Below, in pieces: positions 16,896 to 24,031 of a stretch of 64,000 nucleotides of DNA. Below the pieces are notes generated by a model. The model saw only the letters and a list, made by a program, of their open reading frames with translations, did no database searches and was not told the DNA's origin. The position numbers and the translations under genes were made by a program. This DNA comes from SM1-73 sp964588305. Lineage in GTDB: Bacteria > Zixibacteria > MSB-5A5 > SM1-73. The stretch covers positions 248,001 through 312,000 of the forward strand of contig CAZPOP010000001.1 in the NCBI GenBank assembly GCA_964588305.1, given 5' to 3'. How positions within the stretch are numbered: position 1 is the stretch's first letter; each line of letters opens with the position of its first letter.

Positions 16896-17576
16896 TTAAA
16901 GCTCGACTGAAACTCCCAGAAATGAGGCAAAGGGATTTTTGTGGCAAGAGAGTCTTTTGTCCAGCCACCTGAACAACTTCATGTTCAAAAACGGTAAAAA
17001 ACCAGCGCTCCCCCATGTCAATGAATTAAATCTCAATGACCTTTTCAAAATCTTCTTCAATTTCCACAGATTGTAAAACTGAGCTTCGCCATATATGGAT
17101 GAATGGAAACATCCTTTGATTCTCCGTGCCATGGCCAGGAGAGACCAACCGTTCAATACTCCGATGAAAATCCTCTTCTGTGTGACTCTGCCAGCCTCCT
17201 TCAGCACCTCAGCCGGGTTTTGACAGAATTCCAGAGTGGTGAACAGTATGGACAGATCGAAAGCATTATCCTTGATGGGAAGCTGTTCACCTCTTGCCGA
17301 GATCAGCTTGTATTTCTCTTCTTGCTTTTCTTTTGCTCTTTCGAGCATAAAAACCGACGGTTCCAGACCTGCTGCATTCAATCCGGATTTCCGGAAGAGC
17401 CTCAAATGGCTTCCAGTTCCACAACCGATATCCAGAAGGCTCTGGCCAGGTAGAGGTTTCAGCAGGTTTATCATCAACTCATTCTGTGCAGAGGCGGTAT
17501 ATTTGCCGAAATCCGTTTCGTACCATTCATCGTAACTTCGTGCAACCTTCTGGTCAAAGTCTATCTTCATAACCAC
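16896..17576 (-). CDS. Class I SAM-dependent methyltransferase
   Basis: 226 residues. The SAM-binding motif I is SLLDIGCGTGSHLRLF (~46-62), followed by GLEPSVFMLERAKEK (motif II region) and LPIKDNAFDLSILFTTLEF (motif IV). The fold matches Methyltransf_11/25. The substrate is unknown. The N-terminus (KVARSYDEWYETDFGKYTASAQNE) is typical of UbiE-like small-molecule methyltransferases. Start GTG 17576 or ATG 17570; neither has a well-spaced ribosome binding site. Co-directional with the thioesterase and secA downstream. Confidence 0.85.
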   Translation of the reverse strand: MVMKIDFDQKVARSYDEWYETDFGKYTASAQNELMINLLKPLPGQSLLDIGCGTGSHLRLFRKSGLNAAGLEPSVFMLERAKEKQEEKYKLISARGEQLPIKDNAFDLSILFTTLEFCQNPAEVLKEAGRVTQKRIFIGVLNGWSLLAMARRIKGCFHSSIYGEAQFYNLWKLKKILKRSLRFNSLTWGSAGFLPFLNMKLFRWLDKRLSCHKNPFASFLGVSVEL

Positions 17577-17685
17577 CTAAACGTGGAAAACGATCTCACC
17601 ACAAAAACCAGACCTTAAGATAGGCAGATTCACGCCCTTAGCTGAAGTGAAGTCGAGAACAGACCGTTCTCTCCATTCAACTTGC

Positions 17686-17877
17686 TCAGGTGAATTTTGA
17701 GCTTCCGCAGCTTTGAGAGGATTTCTCGGAACCCCCTCCGGAGAAAACGGAAAACACTCTTTCCGGATTTTTCGCTTTACATACCGGACATTCGAGGTTG
17801 GTGCCGTCCTCAGAAACCTTCTGCAAGACCTCAAACTTGTGATTGCACTTCCTGCATTTGTACTCGTAAATGGGCAC
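17686..17877 (-). CDS. FmdB-family zinc ribbon protein
   Basis: 63 residues starting MPIYEYKCRKCNHKFE from a GTG with an AAGGAGG site. CxxC pairs (CRKC and CPVC, ~residues 8-11 and 31-34) form the single zinc ribbon of the FmdB/CxxC_CXXC_SSSS regulatory-protein family, and the tail GGGSEKSSQSCGSS is the Ser-rich end typical of it. Function is unknown; members are thought to act as small regulators or scaffolds. The 233-bp gap upstream (17878-18111) contains two ATGATACG-like words but no gene. Confidence 0.85.
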   Translation of the reverse strand: MPIYEYKCRKCNHKFEVLQKVSEDGTNLECPVCKAKNPERVFSVFSGGGSEKSSQSCGSSKFT

Positions 17878-18111
17878 TGCCCTTAACCTCCTTGAAAGAG
17901 TCTAACTGCGAGACTTTAACCTCGAAGAAATCTACGAAAAAGCCAGCTCACTTTTCTCATCGAAAATCCAGGAATTGCTTTATCCACCCCCGCAGCGGAT
18001 CTCTCTCATCTGTTTCGGCATGACTTCTTCCTGAATATGGCAATCAAAATGTGATACGCTCCTGAACAATATGATACGTTACTATCACCTATAATCAATG
18101 GCGAATTGAAG

Positions 18112-20328
18112 TCATTTGACCGTTATTTTTCCCGTGCCTGCCTTGGTGAAGTCACCGATGTGGGCCGCATCGGTCAGACCATCTTCTTTGAGAGCCTCAA
18201 GCATCTCATCCTTCCTGTGGGAAGGAAGGGCGATAAGCAGCCCGCCAGAGGTCTGGGCATCGGCCAGGATCAATTGGGTGGTTCGCGAGATTCTCCTACC
18301 CCATTCCACAGTGTCGGCGACGAAGTCCAGATTGGAAAGAGTTCCGCCAGGAACCGCGCCGTCTCCGGCGAATTCCTCTGCCTGAGGAATGACGGGCACC
18401 CGGTCGTGATAGACGACCGCATCCGTCTGGCTTGCTTTTGTCATCTCCTTCAGATGTCCCAATAGACCGAATCCGGTCACATCGGTGGCAGCATGTGCTC
18501 TCACCCTGACCATCACCTCCGAAGCTTTTCGGTTGAGCCGGCTCATGATCTGGATGGCCAGCCTGATCGTCTCTTCATCTGCCAATCCCCGTTTGATGGC
18601 AGTGGAAATAATTCCTACTCCGATAGGCTTGGTTAGGACTATTGCATCGCCTGGCTGAGCGTTACTGTTGGTAAACACGCGCCTGGGATCGATTATCCCG
18701 GTGACGGCTAGACCATATTTGGGCTCGGTATCGTCCACCGTATGTCCGCCGATAATGCCGATGCCGGCTTCGTTGGCTTTATCCTGCGCTCCGGATAATA
18801 TTTGGTGCAAGATTTCAAGCGGGAGCCGGGCAGAAGGAAAGCCAACAATGCTCAAGGCAAAAAGCGGCTTTCCGCCCATAGCATAAATATCGCTCAAGGA
18901 ATTTGCCGCCGAGATCGCTCCGAAATGGTAAGGATCATCGACGATGGGTGTAAAGAAGTCCACGGTTTGGACCACTGCGGTGTTCTCGTCCAGACGATAG
19001 ACACAGGCATCGTCGGCAGTATTCGTCCCCACCAATACGTTCGGATCCTTGGGAGGAGACATCTTAGCCAATATCTCCTCCAAAGCCTGGGGACGAAGCT
19101 TGCAGGCACACCCTAAACCGTGAGTGTAGTGAGTGAGCCTGATTTCCTTCAAATCCTCCCTTGTTTCAGTAACGACAGCTCCGTCCGGTTTCAAACGGAG
19201 GACAGCTTGAGCCACAATATCAATGGCTTTGTCAATCTCCTCGGCGGTGGTCTTCCTGCCGGTGGAGAAGCGAACCGTGCCCATAGCATATTCCAACGGA
19301 ACTTTCATGGCCTCAAGAACGTGGGACACGTCAACTTTGTCTGTGTGGCAGGCTGCGCCGGGAGAAGCGGCTACCTCCTCTATTTCGGAAAGGAGAGTAT
19401 TCGCCTCAATGCCACGAAAACCCAAACTCAAAGTGTTAGGCAGACGCTTCTCTGGATGACCATTGAGTCTTATGTCATCCAGTTTCCGCTTTAGTCCATT
19501 TTGAAGCCGGTCGCGCATGTTTTTCATATGCGACGCATTCTTTTCTAAATCGCGCCCCGCCATTTCACATGCCTTTCCCAATCCCACTATCTCCAGGACG
19601 TTCTCCGTTCCGGCTCTCCGATTCTGCTCATGATCGGCCCCGTGGATTAATTTCTCCAGCTGGGCGCCGTGTCGAACATACAGTGCACCGATTCCTTTGG
19701 GGCCATAAAGCTTATGACCTGCCAAAGAAAGAAGATCGACCCCCAGTTCACTGGTTCGCGCAGAGATTTTGCCGCAGGATTGGGCAGCGTCCGTGTGCAT
19801 GAGGATCCCTCGGCTGTGAGCAATCTCGGCGATTTCGGCCACAGGTTGGATGGTTCCCACCTCATTGTTGGCTTGCATTATGCTAATCAGAATCGTCTGA
19901 GGCCTTACGGCCTTTTCCAGTTGGTTAACATCGACTGAGCCAAATTCGTCGACCGGAAGATAGGTGACCTCGAATCCAGCGCTTTCCAGATACTTACATA
20001 CTTCAATCACCGCCGGATGCTCGATTTTGGAGGTGATGATGTGATTGCCCTTGTTCCTGTTGGCAAAGGCGGACCCTTTGATGGCGTAATTGTTGGATTC
20101 GCTCCCTCCGCTGGTGAATATTACCTCATCGGGAAGACAATCCAAGAACTCCGCCACCTGTTTCCGGGCGGCCTGGACCGCCTTCTTGGTCTGAATTCCG
20201 AACCAGTGAGAACTGGAGGGATTGCCGAAGTGCTCCTTAAGATAAGGCAGCATCGCCTCGCTGACCTCAGGATCGATCGGCGTTGTAGCGTTATAATCCA
20301 GATAGATCGGTTTCTTTGCCACGTTCAC
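18112..20328 (-). CDS. selD: Cysteine desulfurase-selenophosphate synthase fusion (NifS/IscS-SelD)
   Basis: 738 residues. Residues 1-385 are a class V aminotransferase/cysteine desulfurase, with the PLP lysine in SLAGHKLYGPKG (K206), the TDAAQ and HEQNRRAGTENV motifs, and the catalytic cysteine in SPGAACHTD (C327). Residues ~395-738 are a full selenide, water dikinase, with HYTHGLGCACKL (C407 and K410 equivalent to E. coli C17/K20), NTADDACVY, GGHTVDDTEPKYGLAVTG and TDVTGFGLLGH. The fusion can release selenium (or sulfur) from selenocysteine/cysteine and hand it to SelD for selenophosphate synthesis. The start is a GTG at 20328 with a weak site. It lies downstream of a gene with an in-frame Sec codon, in the same direction. 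The active site is Cys, not Sec. Confidence 0.93.
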   Translation of the reverse strand: MNVAKKPIYLDYNATTPIDPEVSEAMLPYLKEHFGNPSSSHWFGIQTKKAVQAARKQVAEFLDCLPDEVIFTSGGSESNNYAIKGSAFANRNKGNHIITSKIEHPAVIEVCKYLESAGFEVTYLPVDEFGSVDVNQLEKAVRPQTILISIMQANNEVGTIQPVAEIAEIAHSRGILMHTDAAQSCGKISARTSELGVDLLSLAGHKLYGPKGIGALYVRHGAQLEKLIHGADHEQNRRAGTENVLEIVGLGKACEMAGRDLEKNASHMKNMRDRLQNGLKRKLDDIRLNGHPEKRLPNTLSLGFRGIEANTLLSEIEEVAASPGAACHTDKVDVSHVLEAMKVPLEYAMGTVRFSTGRKTTAEEIDKAIDIVAQAVLRLKPDGAVVTETREDLKEIRLTHYTHGLGCACKLRPQALEEILAKMSPPKDPNVLVGTNTADDACVYRLDENTAVVQTVDFFTPIVDDPYHFGAISAANSLSDIYAMGGKPLFALSIVGFPSARLPLEILHQILSGAQDKANEAGIGIIGGHTVDDTEPKYGLAVTGIIDPRRVFTNSNAQPGDAIVLTKPIGVGIISTAIKRGLADEETIRLAIQIMSRLNRKASEVMVRVRAHAATDVTGFGLLGHLKEMTKASQTDAVVYHDRVPVIPQAEEFAGDGAVPGGTLSNLDFVADTVEWGRRISRTTQLILADAQTSGGLLIALPSHRKDEMLEALKEDGLTDAAHIGDFTKAGTGKITVK

Positions 20329-20399
20329 CCCATGAGCTCAGACTCTGCATTCCCAGAACTTGTGTAAGCTTGTCCTTTGAATCTATTCTTTCCGACAGT

Positions 20400-20425
20400 G
20401 ATTCGGGAATTCCAATTCCCGAATC
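20400..20425. repeat. Perfect 12-bp-arm palindrome between the peroxiredoxin and the desulfurase-SelD gene
   Basis: GATTCGGGAATT, two bases, then its exact reverse complement. It lies 106 bp after the peroxiredoxin stop and 71 bp before the fusion gene start. No T-tract follows on either strand, so it is a poor intrinsic terminator. It could be an operator, an mRNA-processing hairpin, or a relic of a repeat. Confidence 0.6.
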
Positions 20426-20531
20426 AACGTAGACAAGCCCAGTTAAAGCAGGCAGTTCAGTAGGATATGCTGGAGCAACCATTGATTATTCTCGACCGCC
20501 TCCGAAGTGCTTCTGGTGATATTCGGACTTG

Positions 20532-21245
20532 TTAGAAGGCCATATCCGTCTTCCAGACCTCCCACACCTTGCCCACCAGGTTTGGACCCGGCTTTAGAGT
20601 CACCCTGCCTGGTTGCCAGCCAGAGGGCGTGGCTTCCTGAGTTTTGCGCACGTGTTGGAATGCTTTGACCTGCCGGATCAACTCTGCCACGTTGCGGCCC
20701 ACCGAAGGTGTCAACACCTCCGTGGCCTGGACTACTCCGTCCGGATCGATCAAGAACCGACCCCGGATGTTTACCCCTGCATCCTCGTCATAGACGCCGT
20801 AGACAGTTCCTATGCGACCACCCGCATCGGATAACATGGGAAAGGGCACACCGCCCGGCACCATCTTGGAGAGCTCCTGCTCCTGCCAGATTTTGTGTAC
20901 GAAACGACTGTCGACGCTCATCGCCACGACCTCAACACCCAGCTTTTTGAGTTCCTCATATTTGACAGCAACTGCTGTCAGTTCGGTTGGTCAAACAAAG
21001 GTGAAATCCCCAGGATAAAAACACAATACCACCCACTTTCCCTTGTAGTCGGAGAGTTTAACGTTCTTGAACCCGCCTTCCACAAACGCGCTTGCCTCGA
21101 AGTCTGGAGCTGGTTTTCCAACTTTGGCCATCATTTTGAATTCCTCCTTTGCTTCCTGGGCTGTACTCGTTGATGTCCCTTTTGCTTGGGGCACCGCGAT
21201 CGGTCCCTTTGCCGGTTGTACGCAGGAATCTTTTGGCTCGGTCAT
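20532..21245 (-). CDS. Selenocysteine-containing peroxiredoxin (AhpC/PrxU-like), Sec encoded by in-frame TGA
   Basis: Two frames usually read as separate genes form one protein across a TGA at 20993-20991. Before it: KVGKPAPDFEASAF, WVVLCFYPGDFTFV. After it: PTELTAVAVKYEELKKLGVEVVAMSVD. In 2-Cys peroxiredoxins the motif is FTFVCPTE, so the TGA replaces exactly the peroxidatic Cys. A hairpin right after the TGA (20963-20980) fits a bacterial SECIS. Residue number is 85 from the ATG at 21245, or 48 from the ATG at 21134, which has its own AAAGGAGG site and gives the usual ~200-residue length. The C-terminal resolving Cys motif (VCPxxW) reads EATPSGW, so no resolving Cys is present there. The enzyme would reduce peroxides. 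A desulforedoxin gene lies just upstream, the SelD fusion downstream. Confidence 0.9.
20963..20993 (-). promoter_or_regulatory. Sec codon (UGA) and SECIS-like hairpin
   Basis: On the minus-strand mRNA the UGA is followed by 10 nt, then UGACAGCA-GU-UGCUGUCA, a perfect stem with a tiny apical loop. The loop G lies 19 nt after the UGA, within the 16-37 nt range accepted for SelB-dependent bacterial SECIS elements. The stem also encodes conserved residues LTAVAV. Confidence 0.8.
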
Positions 21246-21394
21246 GCTTCACCTCCCGATCAGTTTGGGTTAACTTCTTCAGCCAACAGAAGTCTCATGC
21301 TCTGGACGCGGCCTTCTGCCGGCATCGGGTGCCGGAGTTAGGCACGTGTCTTAGAACCCATCCCAAAGCCGAATCCCTGAGCATTTCTGACTCA

Positions 21395-21520
21395 TCATTT
21401 TTCCAACGTCATAGGTTGACCGCAGCAAACCAGCTCGCCACCGCCAACCTTTTTCACCTCGACCACATTTCCACAGATTTCACATCTGTAGACCTCACCG
21501 ACTTTTTCAACGTTTGCCAT
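21395..21520 (-). CDS. Desulforedoxin (rubredoxin-like Fe(Cys)4 protein), 41 aa
   Basis: A 41-residue protein with an AGGAGG site 7 bp before its ATG. It contains YRCEICGNVVEV and ELVCCGQPM, i.e. CxxC and CC ligands of the desulforedoxin (Dx) fold that also forms the N-terminal domain of superoxide reductase. It binds one iron per chain and carries single electrons in oxygen and peroxide defence. The stop is TGATGA at 21395. Only ~150 bp separate it from the Sec-peroxiredoxin on the same strand, so it is a plausible electron carrier for that enzyme or for a superoxide reductase elsewhere. Confidence 0.9.
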   Translation of the reverse strand: MANVEKVGEVYRCEICGNVVEVKKVGGGELVCCGQPMTLEK

Positions 21521-21698
21521 CTGCATCCCTCCTGGTTGGGTTAGAATTCATCCATAACTAAAGGTTTGACTTCGCTGTTACGCCACCTCAATCTAAGGCA
21601 AAATTCACGAGAAAGCAAATGTTTTTCAAAACGGCCTTCAGCCTGATTCAGGCTACCCCGAACCAGCAAGCTCTGAGCAGACTTAACTCCTGTTTTGC

Positions 21699-21727
21699 TT
21701 GACACCGCCGTAACTTAGAAGTATATT
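21699..21727 (+). promoter_or_regulatory. Strong sigma-70 promoter for the GlcE-like gene
   Basis: Consensus TTGACA (21699-21704), 17-bp spacer, TATATT (21722-21727). The predicted start lies about 80 nt before the ATG at 21814. Confidence 0.7.
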
Positions 21728-21813
21728 CCCGAAAAGCTGTTTGCGAGGGTTTCTTACTTTCGTCAACACTATCATAGACTGACCCAGATGGGCTTACCTA
21801 AGAAGGACTGGTT

Positions 21814-22572
21814 ATGTTGAATCAAACGCTGATTGAAAACCTGAAGAGGATGTCAGGTGAGGAGAATCTTCAAATCCTTTCAGACAGGATCGAGTCTTCG
21901 CCGGAGAACAGTCTGGCGATATCTGAGATCGTGAAGCTGGCAAATCAAGAGAAATTCAGTGTCATACCGGTAGGAACGGGGTCCATTTTGCATTGGGGGA
22001 ATCTTTTGACGGGCAAAGAGCTCTTTTTGAAATCAAGCCGGCTTGATAAGATCAAGAAAGTGGTTGCGGAAGATTTGTACGTGATTCTAGAGCCCGGCTT
22101 CCCGTTAAAGGGGCTGAACGAAAAGCTGCAACCATACAATCTGTTTTATCCTCTGGCAGACAAAACCTCGCAGGGAACGATCGGAGGTGCGGTAGCCAGC
22201 AATTTAAAGGGCCAGGCCAGAGACAGAAACCTGCAGACCAAAGATTATGTTTTGGCTTTGGAGGTGGTTGATCCTCAAGGCGAGATTCTAAGGGTCGGTG
22301 CCAGAACCTTCAAATCCGTTACCGGGTATGATCTCCCTCGTCTTTTTGTGGGCTCCTGGGGAACCTTAGGAGTGATTACCGAAATCAGCTTGAGATTGGT
22401 TCCTCTGGGGAAGAGAAAAGATTATGAAAATCTGAATCTGAAAGTTCCTCGCAGAACCAAATCCAAAGACGGGGATGACTACAAAGATGTCTTAAGTTCT
22501 CGCATCAAGAAATCGCTGGATCCAAACGGCGTTTTTCCTGAATTACAATCCATCGCTACAAAGAAACAGTGA
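21814..22572 (+). CDS. FAD-binding oxidoreductase subunit, GlcE-like
   Basis: 252 residues with one PCMH-type FAD-binding domain. FSVIPVGTGS (~49-58) is the FAD pyrophosphate loop. YVILEPGFPLKGLNEKL, GTIGGAVASNLKGQ and DYVLALEVVDPQGEILRVGARTFKSVTGYDLPRLFVGSWGTLGVITEI fit glycolate oxidase GlcE/GlcD. The cap and C-terminal substrate domain of GlcD (~460 residues) are missing, although a GlcD-like final motif (IKKSLDPNGVFPE) is kept. No GlcD or GlcF partner is next to it, so the substrate is open (2-hydroxy acid such as glycolate or lactate, inferred). Ribosome binding site AAGGA. Confidence 0.8.
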   Translation: MLNQTLIENLKRMSGEENLQILSDRIESSPENSLAISEIVKLANQEKFSVIPVGTGSILHWGNLLTGKELFLKSSRLDKIKKVVAEDLYVILEPGFPLKGLNEKLQPYNLFYPLADKTSQGTIGGAVASNLKGQARDRNLQTKDYVLALEVVDPQGEILRVGARTFKSVTGYDLPRLFVGSWGTLGVITEISLRLVPLGKRKDYENLNLKVPRRTKSKDGDDYKDVLSSRIKKSLDPNGVFPELQSIATKKQ

Positions 22573-22667
22573 GTTAAGCGTCCTCACTTCGCTCGAGAGA
22601 CTTACGTTTTTTGCGCCAAACCTCGCACAACGGCCTCCCAGCCTGCCTTCTTGTCTACCTTCACCAC

Positions 22668-23615
22668 TCAAGAAGAAATCGCTCTCTCTATCATGGATTT
22701 AATCTTCTTTTTCGAAAGTGCGCCAATCCAGTAAAATATTCTGATGACCAGAGCAGTATATAAGGGGTCGCTCTTTTTTAACCAGTATGGTCGCCAGCCA
22801 CCATCCTCTCTCTGAGTTTCAAAGATAGCCTTAACGATACTCTTCACTCTCTTGTCCCTGACATTATAGCCGGCATCTGCACCTCTTTTGCCAAAGAAAA
22901 GCGATTGTCCCAAGAGATGGGTCAAATGGTAGATGTCGTTTTCTTCCTTTTGTCCATTTCGATAGAGGAAACCGGTTTCGGCATCCTTGGCCACTCGGTC
23001 AAGATGCTCCTCATAAAGAGCAATCCCTCTCTTGTACAGGGTGTCTTCTTCTCCAAGCAGATCCTTCATCAGAAAGGTGATCTGGGCGGATGAATCCGGG
23101 TCGATCTCATTGTCCTCCTCGAACAGTCCCCATCCTCCCTCGGATATCTCCGTTTTTCTTAACCAGTGGATTCCTATCTGGCAGGCCTTGGTATTCTCCT
23201 GGCCAAGCTCTCTCAGAAGATCCACAATATCTGCGGTAAACCAGGTTGCCGCTTTTTGAGTTGACAATTCGACCATCTTCTTCGGGATATCGAGTTTTGG
23301 ATTCTCTGTGAAACCACCATCTTCTGTTTGATTTTTCAGGATAAATCTTACGCAACTGGCCAAGTTAATACCGTCTTTGGGCATTCCGCATCTTAGAAGC
23401 AAAAAGGCCGTCCTTTCGGTCTCTCTCACTCCGCTGAAATTGCGATCGATCGTGCTGGGAAAACCCCCATCCTTGTTTTGCGTTTTCAGCTGATCTATCA
23501 GTAGGCTTTTCCCGTGGGGGCTACTGGCTAATCCTGCCAACTCCAAAACACATAGCTTGGTATGAAGATCGCCCTTAGCAAGAATGAAAGATATGGGATC
23601 ATGTTTGAAGTCCAC
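22668..23615 (-). CDS. Prenyltransferase/squalene cyclase-type alpha/alpha-toroid repeat protein
   Basis: 315 residues, starting from a GTG with AAAGGTGA. It contains three or four QxxDGG(F/W) repeats: QNKDGGFPSTID (~45), NQTEDGGFTENPK (~95), SEGGWGLFEEDNEIDPDS (~150) and TQREDGGWRPYWLK (~275). These are the signature of alpha/alpha-barrel terpene cyclase/prenyltransferase proteins. The catalytic DxDD of squalene-hopene cyclase is not visible and the length is half a cyclase. It is therefore more likely a toroid binding or structural protein than a terpene cyclase. No signal peptide. Downstream DNA holds no partner. Confidence 0.7.
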   Translation of the reverse strand: MDFKHDPISFILAKGDLHTKLCVLELAGLASSPHGKSLLIDQLKTQNKDGGFPSTIDRNFSGVRETERTAFLLLRCGMPKDGINLASCVRFILKNQTEDGGFTENPKLDIPKKMVELSTQKAATWFTADIVDLLRELGQENTKACQIGIHWLRKTEISEGGWGLFEEDNEIDPDSSAQITFLMKDLLGEEDTLYKRGIALYEEHLDRVAKDAETGFLYRNGQKEENDIYHLTHLLGQSLFFGKRGADAGYNVRDKRVKSIVKAIFETQREDGGWRPYWLKKSDPLYTALVIRIFYWIGALSKKKIKSMIERAISS

Positions 23616-23717
23616 TTTTTCACCTTTTTTATGGCGGCGTCAGGTTCATGTCGAGCAAGCTCAACCACTACCCCTCATAATTCGGTCGTGGATGATAATA
23701 TTCTCGACAAGCATTGG

Positions 23718-23758
23718 CGTTTCTGACCTTTCTGACGTTTCTGACGTTTCTGACGTTT
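23718..23758. repeat. 9-bp tandem repeat array (TTTCTGACG)x4-5
   Basis: Five adjacent near-identical copies of TTTCTGACG (one reads TTTCTGACC), within the 416-bp gap 23616-24031. No coding role. The rest of the gap holds a short inverted repeat (23950-23993) and no gene. Confidence 0.8.
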
Positions 23759-23949
23759 GTTTTGAAAAATTTCTTATTCCTTAAACATTACCTAAATTGT
23801 TCCTCAATCCATAAAGCTGAGTCATATTTATCTCTCCATATACACTTCCCCTATCTTTTTCACCATCGAAATCATGGTGATTTTGCTCTGAACGGTCGGG
23901 GGTTAGAGTTCATCCTGAAGGGAACCCTCGACCAACAAAAAAATTCTTC

Positions 23950-23993
23950 GTCCGACACCCTTCGACCATGCTCAGGATAAACAAAGGTCGGAC
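23950..23993. repeat. CCTTCGAC-type dispersed repeat within an inverted repeat
   Basis: CCTTCGACCATGCTCAGG (23959-23976) is framed by GTCCGAC (23950-23956) and GTCGGAC (23987-23993). The core matches the element at 33531-33569 and a word family often found as palindromic repeats in environmental bacterial genomes. Confidence 0.5.
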
Positions 23994-24031
23994 GCTACAG
24001 ATCGGGAAAATCTCGACTAACACGAGAGGTC

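Noticed and set aside
20991..21245. Two separate peroxiredoxin fragments as a pseudogene
   Set aside because: The break is exactly the Sec codon position with a SECIS-like hairpin and a nearby SelD gene, so a selenoprotein is the better reading.
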